From contig CAKVEC010000001.1 in the NCBI GenBank assembly GCA_934728255.1, positions 186,001-250,000 on the forward strand: DNA of 64,000 nt, in the 5' to 3' direction. The DNA is from an uncultured Bacteroidales bacterium (lineage in GTDB: Bacteria; Bacteroidota; Bacteroidia; Bacteroidales; Paludibacteraceae). Position 1 is the first letter of the stretch, and each line of letters begins with the position of its first letter. Under the pieces are notes generated by a model. The model did no database searches. It worked only from the letters and a program-made list of their open reading frames with translations, and was not told the origin of the DNA. Made by a program: the position numbers and the translations under genes. Shown piece after piece: positions 27,177 to 35,231 of this stretch.

Positions 27177-27812
27177 TCAGTAGGCGAGTTGGCGGATAGC
27201 ATCCGGTAGGTGGAAACTGACACGTGCAAAGTCTGGTTTGCGTACTTGGCAGCGTGCACCGTGCGGGAGGTAATGGATAGCCTTGTTGCCCAATGCACGG
27301 CGGAAAGTTCGGTTGATGACGGACATTTGTTTATCTAAATTCTTATTGGAAAAGTCGGTTAGTTGCTCTATCGTATGCTTGATTTCTTTTGTATTATTGC
27401 GTTTTGAGGTGATGGCATACAGGGCTTTTAACTCGCTTTGGCAGTCGGCTATCTGCTTGCGAAATAGTCCTTCCGGATGGCGCAGATAGAGCAGGTATAT
27501 GGCTTTGGCTAATGGCGGCAGGTCTATAATAAGTTCGTACAACGGAAGGCGTATCTGTAATTCCGAGTCCACAATAAGCGGACTGAGTCCCTCTTGTTTC
27601 AGCAATTCTATATATTTTCGTATGTCGTCGGCAAAGATTATTTCCACTTTGCCGTCTTGGCTTGCTTCTTCTATGATTTGCAGAATTTTGTGCGCTACTT
27701 GCAGGTTGGTTTGGCGCATATCTTCGTTGAGCATTACTTCGCTAATGCCGTTGATGGCTTGCTCGCAGGTGATGACGAGACAGGCGTCTATGGTAGGTAG
27801 ATGTGTGTGCAT
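27177..27812 (-). CDS. Conserved Bacteroidota protein of unknown function
   Basis: The product is 211 residues from the chosen start (MHTHLPTIDACLVI). The longer frame reaching 27875 is rejected because the -7 box TACTTTTG at 27821-27828 lies inside it. No signal peptide or membrane segment is present. The middle part, LPPLAKAIYLLYLRHPEGLF, is a segment I have seen in many uncharacterised Bacteroides proteins, where it looks like a winged-helix-type fold. A regulatory role is therefore possible but unproven. It is divergent from an exported protein gene and the spacer holds a repeated palindrome. Confidence 0.7.
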   Translation of the reverse strand: MHTHLPTIDACLVITCEQAINGISEVMLNEDMRQTNLQVAHKILQIIEEASQDGKVEIIFADDIRKYIELLKQEGLSPLIVDSELQIRLPLYELIIDLPPLAKAIYLLYLRHPEGLFRKQIADCQSELKALYAITSKRNNTKEIKHTIEQLTDFSNKNLDKQMSVINRTFRRALGNKAIHYLPHGARCQVRKPDFARVSFHLPDAIRQLAY

Positions 27813-27820
27813 ATCGAGTG

Positions 27821-27828
27821 CAAAAGTA
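27821..27828 (-). promoter_or_regulatory. Promoter -7 box of the 27177-27812 gene
   Basis: TACTTTTG on the minus strand fits TAnnTTTG. It ends nine bases before the ATG at 27812, again predicting a very short leader. Confidence 0.5.
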
Positions 27829-27865
27829 CTATAAATAAGTGAGATACGCAATACAAACGGCGTGT

Positions 27866-27899
27866 TGGTAACCATAAAGGCGGTTTCATGGTAACCATA
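27866..27899. promoter_or_regulatory. Possible operator: two TGGTAACCATA sites
   Basis: The 11-mer TGGTAACCATA occurs at 27866-27876 and again at 27889-27899, 23 bp apart start to start. Each contains the odd palindrome TGGT-A-ACCA. The sites lie between two divergent promoters, which would suit a shared regulator. Confidence 0.4.
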
Positions 27900-27937
27900 G
27901 AAAGTCGTATTTTATTTGTCGTGTGTTGTTTTTGTAC

Positions 27938-27945
27938 TACCTTTG
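27938..27945 (+). promoter_or_regulatory. Promoter -7 box of the 28011-28829 gene
   Basis: TACCTTTG matches the consensus and lies 65 bases upstream of the ATG at 28011. It rules out the ATG at 27888 as the translation start. Confidence 0.65.
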
Positions 27946-28010
27946 CGGTGGTTTTAGAAGTAGCGAAAGTTCACGCATATTGGAATGTCTCATTTTATTG
28001 TTTTTTTGAT

Positions 28011-28829
28011 ATGAAAAAATCTATCTTATTATTGACCTTGTGTCTGTTTAGCAGTTTGGCTGTTGTAGCCGAAGAGTATGATTTGATTATTACCACCGAT
28101 CGTAGTCAGATTCATTGTATCATTCAGGAAATCAGTGATGTATCTGTGCGCTATGTGCGTAGTGACCGTCCGCAAACGATTGTTTTTTCCACTCCGCTGA
28201 GTCAGGTTGTTGCCATCGTCTATCGTGATGGCACGGTAGAGCAGATAACGCCACAAACCTCGTCTGTCGAGACTGCAGCGCTGCCTGCGAATGAACCCAC
28301 TACTGCGAATCCACAAGGAACCACAATCGTGCCACAGGAGACCACGCTCACCGATACAAAAGAGGAAGCAGCCGAGCCACAGAGACAACCAACGATAATG
28401 CAGAAACCGAAGACTGCAAAACCAACGTTGGCGAAAGGTGGCGGGCGCATCTATCGCGAAAAGAATGAATATATGTATAACGACAGTTATATCTCTGCTA
28501 AGGAGGTGGGGCGTATCCTGCAAACCAATGCGGTGGCATACGATTCGTGGCAACGTGCTCATCGTCTGTCGGTCGGAGGCATCGTGTTGTCGTCGTTAGG
28601 GGCGGGGACGTTGATTGTTTCGCTGTGTTGTATTCCCGCTGGTATAGAGGCGAGTATGGGTGTTCTGGGCGGCGGCGTAGTATTATCTTCAGTTGGGGTA
28701 GGGTTGCTTTGTGGTTCTCTATCGCGCTACGACAAGGCCATAGATATATATAATACCACTATCGACAGCCGAGTGCAACTTCATGTATTTGCATCGCCTA
28801 CCGATGTGGGGTTGGCGTTGCGCTTTTAG
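28011..28829 (+). CDS. Exported, membrane-associated protein of unknown function
   Basis: The 272-residue product starts at 28011 with a signal peptide (MKKSILLLTLCLFSSLAVVA). It is followed by a small beta-rich domain, a low-complexity Pro/Thr/Glu/Ala linker (about residues 85-145), a conserved-looking GGGRIYREKNEYMYND segment, and two Gly-rich hydrophobic stretches near 185-235 that could be membrane hairpins. The domain order resembles small Bacteroidota envelope proteins, but I do not recognise a named family. It is divergent from the 27177-27812 gene and convergent with ugd. Confidence 0.7.
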   Translation: MKKSILLLTLCLFSSLAVVAEEYDLIITTDRSQIHCIIQEISDVSVRYVRSDRPQTIVFSTPLSQVVAIVYRDGTVEQITPQTSSVETAALPANEPTTANPQGTTIVPQETTLTDTKEEAAEPQRQPTIMQKPKTAKPTLAKGGGRIYREKNEYMYNDSYISAKEVGRILQTNAVAYDSWQRAHRLSVGGIVLSSLGAGTLIVSLCCIPAGIEASMGVLGGGVVLSSVGVGLLCGSLSRYDKAIDIYNTTIDSRVQLHVFASPTDVGLALRF

Positions 28830-28867
28830 TGTACTGGGCATTGGGCTGTAGTATAAGTCTATTGCCA

Positions 28868-30106
28868 TCAATCCCGGCGGAAGATGTCGCGGGTATAGAC
28901 TTTGTCTTTTACGTCGTCCAAGCAGGGGTCGTAGCGGTTGGCGATGATGGCTTGGGAAAGAGATTTGAACTTCTGCAAGTCGTTGACAACCAACGAGCCG
29001 AAGAACGTGCTGCCGTCGGGCAGGGTGGGTTCGTAGATGATGACCTGTGCACCCTTGGCTTTTACACGCTTCATAATGCCCTGTATCGACGACTGGCGGA
29101 AATTGTCCGAATTGGACTTCATCGTCAGGCGATAGACGCCTATCGTACAGGTATGCTCCTCGCTCGGGTTGAAATCACCGCGGTTGTAGTAGTCGTAGTA
29201 GCCCGCTTTTGCCAGCACACGGTCGGCAATGAAATCCTTGCGGGTACGGTTGCTCTCCACAATTGCCTCGATGAGGTTCTCTGGCACATCTTGGTAGTTG
29301 GCGAGCAACTGTTTGGTGTCCTTGGGCAGGCAGTAACCGCCGTAGCCGAAAGAGGGATTGTTGTAGTGGGTGCCGATACGCGGGTCGAGGCATACGCCGT
29401 CGATAATGGCTTGTGTATCCAGTCCTTTCATCTCGGCGTAGGTGTCGAGTTCGTTGAAGTAACTGACGCGCAGGGCGAGGTAGGTGTTGGCAAAGAGTTT
29501 GACTGCCTCCGCCTCGGTGAAGCCCATATAAAGGGTGTCGATATCCGTTTTGATAGCCCCCTGTTGGAGCAAGCCCGCAAAGGTGTGCGCCGCCTCTACG
29601 AGACGAGTGTCGTTGAGGTCGGTGCCGACAATGATACGCGAGGGGTATAGATTGTCGTAGAGTGCCTTCGACTCGCGCAGGAACTCGGGCGAGAATAGGA
29701 TATTGCGGCTGCCTGTCTTTTGGCGGATACCCTCGGTGTACCCCACGGGTATGGTCGATTTGATGACCATGATGGCATCGGGATTGGCTTCCATCACGAG
29801 ACGGATCACCGTCTCCACCGCCGAGGTGTCAAAATAGTTTTTCTGGCTGTCGTAGTTGGTCGGCGCAGCAATCACCACAAAATCAGCGTTTTTGTATGCG
29901 GCGTGAGCGTCCAGTGTGGCGGTAAGGTCGAGCGGTTTCTCGGCGAGATACTTCTCGATATACTCGTCCTGAATGGGCGATTGGCGACGGTTGATCATAT
30001 CCACTTTTTCGGGGACAATATCTACTGCGGTAACATGGTTGTGCTGCGCCAGCAACGTGGCGATAGACAATCCTACATATCCTGTTCCGGCGATGGCGAT
30101 GTTCAT
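28868..30106 (-). CDS. ugd: UDP-glucose 6-dehydrogenase (short Ugd type)
   Basis: This NAD-dependent enzyme oxidises UDP-glucose to UDP-glucuronate for surface polysaccharides. The protein is 412 residues from the ATG at 30106. The Rossmann motif is GTGYVGLS, the central motif SPEFLRESKALYDN and the catalytic Cys259 in YGGYCLPKDT place it in the short Ugd subfamily (Klebsiella and Streptococcus type). The start codon is preceded by a 7-bp tandem array. A second dehydrogenase gene of another subfamily lies upstream in the same direction, 240 bases away. Confidence 0.9.
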   Translation of the reverse strand: MNIAIAGTGYVGLSIATLLAQHNHVTAVDIVPEKVDMINRRQSPIQDEYIEKYLAEKPLDLTATLDAHAAYKNADFVVIAAPTNYDSQKNYFDTSAVETVIRLVMEANPDAIMVIKSTIPVGYTEGIRQKTGSRNILFSPEFLRESKALYDNLYPSRIIVGTDLNDTRLVEAAHTFAGLLQQGAIKTDIDTLYMGFTEAEAVKLFANTYLALRVSYFNELDTYAEMKGLDTQAIIDGVCLDPRIGTHYNNPSFGYGGYCLPKDTKQLLANYQDVPENLIEAIVESNRTRKDFIADRVLAKAGYYDYYNRGDFNPSEEHTCTIGVYRLTMKSNSDNFRQSSIQGIMKRVKAKGAQVIIYEPTLPDGSTFFGSLVVNDLQKFKSLSQAIIANRYDPCLDDVKDKVYTRDIFRRD

Positions 30107-30109
30107 TTC

Positions 30110-30151
30110 AATTAACAATTAATAATTAACAATTAATAATTAACAATTAAT
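30110..30151. repeat. 7-bp-period tandem array abutting the ugd start
   Basis: Six units alternate AATTAAC and AATTAAT with exact 7-bp phase, three bases upstream of the ugd start codon on the minus strand. The leader would be AT-rich and unstructured. Confidence 0.85.
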
Positions 30152-30164
30152 ATGCATTCTCCTG

Positions 30165-30208
30165 CTATCCACAGGGTATCCACCCGACATCCACCCGACA
30201 TCCACCCG
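30165..30208. repeat. 11-bp-period tandem array (locus H1)
   Basis: Four units in phase read CTATCCACAGG, GTATCCACCCG, ACATCCACCCG and ACATCCACCCG. On the other strand the core is CGGGTGGATGT, matching locus B at 5394-5426. Confidence 0.85.
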
Positions 30209-30286
30209 TGTTTGCTATATAATCGGTGGCAAAAATCCATTAATAATTTATAAGCATTTATCGTATGCGGAATGCCCTGCGATTTG

Positions 30287-30319
30287 TTATAGGTTGCGCA
30301 TAGGTTGCGTATCCCTTGC
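30287..30319. repeat. 11-bp-period tandem array (locus H2)
   Basis: Three units in phase, TTATAGGTTGC, GCATAGGTTGC and GTATCCCTTGC, lie just downstream of the TviB-like dehydrogenase gene. The segment ATTTGTTATAGG at its left edge is also found at the array at 45807-45839. Confidence 0.75.
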
Positions 30320-30347
30320 TGTTTGTTTTGTCTTTAACTTTATTAAC

Positions 30348-31640
30348 TTATAGCCGTGCATCCACAAGGCTGCGGTCGATGAAGTTCTTCACGTCGAAGA
30401 TGACCGCCCCCTGCTCTTTGTACTTGCGGAAGTCGAAGGTCTTGAACTGGTCGTGGCACACGCAGGCGATAACGGCGGCGTAGGGCTTGTCGGGGTCGAT
30501 GGCGGGAATAAGGTCTTTGCCGTACTCGCGCTTCACCACCTCGGGGCTTGCCCACGGGTCGTAGATGTCCACATGGCAACCGAAATCCTCCAACTCGTTG
30601 GCGATGTCCACCACCTTTGTATTGCGGCAGTCGGGGCAGTTCTCCTTGAACGTTACGCCGAGAATCAACACGTTGGAATTGAGGATTTTATGGTCTGTTT
30701 TGATCATCAGTTTGAGCGTCTTGTCGGCGATAAACTTGGCGATGGAGTTGTTTACGGCACGCCCGCTGAGAATCACCTGCGGGTCATAGCCGAGCGATTT
30801 CGCCTTGTGCGCCAGGTAGTACGGGTCCACCGAGATACAATGCCCGCCGACCAGTCCGGGGCGGTATTTGAGGAAGTTCCACTTGGTGCCCGCCGCCTCG
30901 ATGACGTCGTTGGTGTCGATGCCCACGCGGTCGCAGATGAGTGCGAGTTCGTTCATAAACGAGATGTTCACATCGCGCTGGCTGTTCTCCACCGCCTTTG
31001 CCGCCTCCGCCACTTTCATATTCGGCGCACGGTGTGTGCCGTTCTCCAGAATCGAGTTGTAGAGGGCGTCCACTATGTCCGCCACCTCGGGCGTGGAACC
31101 CGACGTAATCTTCTTGATTTTGGTTAGGGTATTCACCTTGTCGCCGGGGTTGATACGCTCGGGCGAGTAGCCGCAGAAAAAGTCCTTGTTGAATTTCAGT
31201 CCGCTGTTGCGTTCCAGTACGGGTACGCAGTCCTCCTCTGTGCAACCCGGGTAAACGGTTGATTCGTAGATAACTATGTCGCCCGCATTGAGCGTTTTGC
31301 CGATGGTCTCGCTCGCCTTGAGAAGCGGCGTGAGGTCGGGGTTGTTGAAACGGTCGATGGGAGTGGGAACGGTAACGATATAGGTGTTCACCTGCCGCAG
31401 TTCCTCGGGGTCGGAGGTGAAAGTGAGTCCGATTTTATGCGTGGAGTTGTAGGCCTCGCGTGCCTGTTTCATACCAATCAGATCGGCTTCGAGGGTGTGG
31501 TCTTTTCCTGCCTCCAATTCTTCTACGCGCGGACGAAAGACATCAAAACCGATAACGCGGTATTTCTTTCCGTACTCGATAGCCAAAGGCAGACCTACAT
31601 ATCCGAGACCTACCACGGCAATGGTTCTATTTTCTACCAT
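30348..31640 (-). CDS. UDP-N-acetylhexosamine 6-dehydrogenase (TviB/WbpO-like)
   Basis: The 430-residue protein is a nucleotide-sugar dehydrogenase of the UDP-GlcNAc/UDP-GalNAc type, which makes an N-acetylhexosaminuronic acid for capsule or O-antigen. Diagnostic stretches are VGLGYVGLPLAIEYGKKY, IVTVPTPID, YESTVYPGCTEEDC, GYSPERINPGDK, and KVAEAAKAVENSQRDVNI. The catalytic Cys268 lies in VGGHCISVDPYY. Whether the substrate is the gluco or galacto form cannot be decided. It has its own promoter (31666-31673) and is divergent from the GT117 gene. Confidence 0.9.
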   Translation of the reverse strand: MVENRTIAVVGLGYVGLPLAIEYGKKYRVIGFDVFRPRVEELEAGKDHTLEADLIGMKQAREAYNSTHKIGLTFTSDPEELRQVNTYIVTVPTPIDRFNNPDLTPLLKASETIGKTLNAGDIVIYESTVYPGCTEEDCVPVLERNSGLKFNKDFFCGYSPERINPGDKVNTLTKIKKITSGSTPEVADIVDALYNSILENGTHRAPNMKVAEAAKAVENSQRDVNISFMNELALICDRVGIDTNDVIEAAGTKWNFLKYRPGLVGGHCISVDPYYLAHKAKSLGYDPQVILSGRAVNNSIAKFIADKTLKLMIKTDHKILNSNVLILGVTFKENCPDCRNTKVVDIANELEDFGCHVDIYDPWASPEVVKREYGKDLIPAIDPDKPYAAVIACVCHDQFKTFDFRKYKEQGAVIFDVKNFIDRSLVDARL

Positions 31641-31665
31641 ACATTGAATTTGTTAAAAAAGCCCA

Positions 31666-31673
31666 CAAAAATA
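31666..31673 (-). promoter_or_regulatory. Promoter -7 box of the TviB-like gene
   Basis: TATTTTTG on the minus strand fits TAnnTTTG and lies 26 bases upstream of the start codon. Confidence 0.5.
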
Positions 31674-31789
31674 CTGCTTTTTTTTGATATGCACAAGCGC
31701 GCACACACGATGTGGCTGCAAAACCAAGAAAAAGATGAGAAAAAGAGGAAAAAATATGGTACGGATTTTGTTAAGTGGGTTGTGTTGCG

Positions 31790-31797
31790 TAATTTTG
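31790..31797 (+). promoter_or_regulatory. Promoter -7 box of the GT117 gene
   Basis: TAATTTTG matches the consensus. It predicts a leader of roughly 140 bases that contains the 11-bp array at 31817-31893. The 304-bp divergent spacer 31641-31944 holds only these two promoters and the array. Confidence 0.5.
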
Positions 31798-31816
31798 TAC
31801 GTAATTTGCGGCTTTT

Positions 31817-31893
31817 TCCATTAATGCACGTTAAAAATCCATTAAAAGCGGGTCAAGGCATTCTCCGTTAATTGCCGTTAATCAATCGTTAAT
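31817..31893. repeat. 11-bp-period tandem array (locus I)
   Basis: Seven 11-bp windows in phase include TCCATTAATGC, ACGTTAAAAAT, CCATTAAAAGC, TTCTCCGTTAA, TTGCCGTTAAT and CAATCGTTAAT. The units are diverged but share CGTTAA or CCATTAA at a fixed phase, like loci C and G. It lies in the probable 5' leader of the GT117 gene. Confidence 0.55.
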
Positions 31894-31944
31894 AAAGTCT
31901 GCGGATTTGCTCTGCAAAATAATAAAAACAATACAAAACAAGTA

Positions 31945-34900
31945 ATGAAAAAATTCAATCTGTGGAATGCGGTTTGCGGTTGGGTGGTGTTTGCCATAGC
32001 AGCAGCAACGTATCTCTTGACCATTGAACCCACGGCGTCGTTTTGGGACTGCGGTGAGTTTATCTCAAGTGCTCACAAGTTGGACGTGGGACACCCGCCC
32101 GGAGCACCGTTCTTTATGCTGATGGGGCATTTCGCCCAGTTGTTTGCTTCCGACAATGCCCACGTGGCGATGTGTGTAAATGCGATGTCGGCGCTGGCAT
32201 CGGCATTCACTATCCTGTTCCTTTTCTGGACGATTACCGCATTGGCACGCAAGTTAGTGAAGCCCGACACGCTTGCCAAAGGTATCGGCGTGCTGGCTGC
32301 AGGGGCTGTGGGCGCATTGGCATACACGTTCTCCGATACGTTCTGGTTCTCGGCAGTGGAAGGCGAGGTATATGCTTCTTCGTCGCTGTTTACAGCCATC
32401 GTCTTCTGGCTCATTCTCAAGTGGGACGAGCATGCCGACGAGGAGGGCTCTGACCGCTGGTTGATACTTATTGCCTACCTCATGGGCTTGTCGATAGGAG
32501 TCCACTTGCTGAACCTGCTGACCATTCCTGCCATTGTGTTGGTCTATTATTTCCGCCGTTACGACTTCTCGTGGAAGGGCGTCATCTGTGCGTTTCTGGC
32601 ATCGGTGGCTATCCTTGCGGTGGTGCTGTACGGTATCATCCCCGGTTTCCCGACTATCGCGGGCTGGTTTGAGTTGCTGTTTGTCAACGGTTTGGGCTGT
32701 CCGTTCAATACGGGTCTGGCAGTATATATCGTGCTGACAATTGCCGCGCTTGTATGGGCAACCGTCGAGACTATGCACAACGACGGCGGTCGCCTGACCG
32801 TGCGCCAGATCATCTCGTTTGTGCTGGCATTCGCTCTGTCGGGTGCGGCATTCCTGTTCGAGAGTTGGTGGATCGGTCTGTTGCTCAGTGCGGCGGTAAC
32901 GGGTCTGCTTTTCTGGAAACGCAACGTGGTCTCCACGCGTCTGCTCAATACCGCCACGCTGATGATTGCGGTTATCCTGATCGGTTACAGCAGTTATGCA
33001 GTATTGGTCATCCGCTCGAGTGCCGACACTCCGATGGATCAGAACTCGCCCGACAACGTATTCTCGCTCAAGTACTACCTCAACCGTGAGCAGTACGGCG
33101 ACCGACCGCTGTTCTACGGTCAGTCGTACAATGCGCCGGTGAAACTGGAAGTGCGCGGCAATATGTGTATCCCCGTAGAGAAACAAGGGCATGCGCAGTA
33201 CGCTCCCGCGCCCAAGGTGGAGGGCGAGAAAGACCACTACGCTATCACGGGCTACAAGACCAACTATGTGTTCATGGATGAGTTCTGTATGCTCTTCCCG
33301 CGTATGTACTCGTCGCAACCGAGCCATGTGGAGGCATACAAAGAGTGGGCGGATGTCAAGGGCAAGCGTGTGCGCTACGACTACTGCGGGCAGCAGAAGA
33401 CCGACTATGCGCCTACGTTTGCGGAGAATATGCGTTTCTTCTTCCGCTACCAGGTGAACTTTATGTACTGGCGTTATTTTATGTGGAATTTCGCCGGTCG
33501 TCAGAACGATCTGCAGTCGTATGGCGACATTACCAAGGGCAACTGGATCAGCGGTATTCCGTTTATCGACAATGCCATGCTCGGCGACCAGTCGGCACTG
33601 CCTACCGAACTGAAAGAGAACAAGGGACACAATGTATATTATATGCTGCCGCTCCTGCTCGGTATCATCGGTATCGTTTGGCAATGCGGCAAGCGTGTGA
33701 AAGAGAACGGGGTAGAGGTGAAAGAGGGCTGGAAATCGTTCACGCTGACTTTCCTGCTGTTCTTCCTGACAGGTTTGGCTATCGTCATCTACCTCAATCA
33801 GACGCCTTACCAACCGCGTGAGCGGGACTATGCGTATGCAGGTTCGTTCTATGCATTCTGTATCTGGATCGGTCTCGGGGCGTTGGCGCTGATCGACTGG
33901 CTCTCTGCCGCCGTCAAGAACCCGAAAGCACAAGTGGCAATGGCAACGGTGGTAACGCTTGTCTGCCTGCTCGTACCGGCGCAGATGGCTTCGCAGAACT
34001 GGGACGACCATGACCGTTCGCACCGCTACTCGTGCCGCGACTTCGGTGCCAACTACCTGAAATCGTGCGAGAAAGAGGGTATTATCTTCTCCAACGGCGA
34101 CAACGACACCTTCCCGCTTTGGTACAACCAGGAGGTGGAGAATGTGGGTACCGACCTGCGTGTATGCAACCTGTCGTATCTGCAAACCGATTGGTATATC
34201 TCGCAGATGAAACGTCCCTACTACAAATCACCCGCACTGCCTATCTCGTGGGAGTACAAGGATTTTATGCCCGGCAAGAACGAGATAGCATGGGTGGACA
34301 ACAAACTCGGACCCATCTCGGTGGACAAAGCGTTCTCTTTCCTGCGCTCGGACGACCCGCGCACCAAGAACAAAGAGGGCGAGAACTATCTGCCGTCGAA
34401 TCAACTCTATGTGCTGACGCCCGATTCGCAGAAGGTGATGTTTAAGTCCGCCCGCCGCTACACCCGCTCGGAGATGATGATTATGGAGATGCTCAGTCAG
34501 AACCAATGGAAACGCCCGATGTACTTCGCCGCTACCGTGGGCAATGATTACTACCTCGGTTTGGAACCCTATTTCGAACTGACGGGTATGGCATACCAAA
34601 TCACTCCTGTGCGCAGCCAGGACGGGCAACCGCGCGTGAACACCGAGAAGATGTACGACAATATGATGCACAAGTTCGCTTATGGTAACATGAATTACCA
34701 CGGTATCTATATCGACGAGAACCTGATGCGTATGTGCCGCACACACCGTATGATGTTTGCGCAACTGGCTGAAGCACTGATCAAAGAGGGGCAGAATGAC
34801 AAGGCGGTCGAAGTACTCGACTATGCCGAGGAGATGCTGCCGGGGTACAATGTGCCGTATGACTACACTTCGGCTTCAATGGCGGCAATGTACCTGATGC

Positions 34901-35130
34901 TTGGCGAGGCGGAGAAAGCGGACGCTATTTTGGATAATGTAGCAAACAACTGTGTGGAGTACCTGCAATGGGGGGCGCAACTGAGCAAGCAACAGCGTGC
35001 CGGTGCGCAACAGACCATTGGGCATCATGCTGCAGTCTTGGGCTATGTGCTGCAGACTTTGGAACGCTATCATCAGAACGAATTGTTCGACAAATACTAT
35101 CCGCTCTACACACAATACGTAGGACGCTAA
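31945..35130 (+). CDS. DUF2723/GT117 membrane protein, O-mannosyltransferase-like
   Basis: The 1061-residue protein has a hydrophobic N-terminal half with about a dozen membrane segments and a soluble C-terminal half, which ends in helical TPR-like repeats (around residues 955-1050). The N-terminus carries the family signature TASFWDCGEFI, with acidic residues at the predicted lipid-sugar catalytic position, and VGHPPGAPFF. Family members are glycosyltransferases of the GT-C fold thought to transfer a sugar from a polyprenyl donor to proteins or glycans in the periplasm. The acceptor is not known. It is followed by a hairpin at 35156-35194 and the CobW gene. Confidence 0.88.
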   Translation: MKKFNLWNAVCGWVVFAIAAATYLLTIEPTASFWDCGEFISSAHKLDVGHPPGAPFFMLMGHFAQLFASDNAHVAMCVNAMSALASAFTILFLFWTITALARKLVKPDTLAKGIGVLAAGAVGALAYTFSDTFWFSAVEGEVYASSSLFTAIVFWLILKWDEHADEEGSDRWLILIAYLMGLSIGVHLLNLLTIPAIVLVYYFRRYDFSWKGVICAFLASVAILAVVLYGIIPGFPTIAGWFELLFVNGLGCPFNTGLAVYIVLTIAALVWATVETMHNDGGRLTVRQIISFVLAFALSGAAFLFESWWIGLLLSAAVTGLLFWKRNVVSTRLLNTATLMIAVILIGYSSYAVLVIRSSADTPMDQNSPDNVFSLKYYLNREQYGDRPLFYGQSYNAPVKLEVRGNMCIPVEKQGHAQYAPAPKVEGEKDHYAITGYKTNYVFMDEFCMLFPRMYSSQPSHVEAYKEWADVKGKRVRYDYCGQQKTDYAPTFAENMRFFFRYQVNFMYWRYFMWNFAGRQNDLQSYGDITKGNWISGIPFIDNAMLGDQSALPTELKENKGHNVYYMLPLLLGIIGIVWQCGKRVKENGVEVKEGWKSFTLTFLLFFLTGLAIVIYLNQTPYQPRERDYAYAGSFYAFCIWIGLGALALIDWLSAAVKNPKAQVAMATVVTLVCLLVPAQMASQNWDDHDRSHRYSCRDFGANYLKSCEKEGIIFSNGDNDTFPLWYNQEVENVGTDLRVCNLSYLQTDWYISQMKRPYYKSPALPISWEYKDFMPGKNEIAWVDNKLGPISVDKAFSFLRSDDPRTKNKEGENYLPSNQLYVLTPDSQKVMFKSARRYTRSEMMIMEMLSQNQWKRPMYFAATVGNDYYLGLEPYFELTGMAYQITPVRSQDGQPRVNTEKMYDNMMHKFAYGNMNYHGIYIDENLMRMCRTHRMMFAQLAEALIKEGQNDKAVEVLDYAEEMLPGYNVPYDYTSASMAAMYLMLGEAEKADAILDNVANNCVEYLQWGAQLSKQQRAGAQQTIGHHAAVLGYVLQTLERYHQNELFDKYYPLYTQYVGR

Positions 35131-35155
35131 AAAGTCTGTTCTGTAAAAATGATAA

Positions 35156-35201
35156 AAACTCTGCTGCTTTCGCCTTGGCGGAGTGGCAGAGTTTGATTTT
35201 A
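35156..35201 (+). terminator. Cruciform-like hairpin after the GT117 gene
   Basis: AAACTCTGC (35156-35164) pairs with GCAGAGTTT (35186-35194) around an inner CGCC/GGCG stem. A short T stretch follows, so termination is plausible but not strong. Confidence 0.45.
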
Positions 35202-35231
35202 AGAAAAAGAACCCATTAAAAACGATATGTT

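Noticed and set aside
32254..34185. 643-codon minus-strand frame inside the GT117 gene
   Set aside because: It is the antisense of a well-supported membrane protein gene, with Arg/Gln/His-rich translation and no motif.
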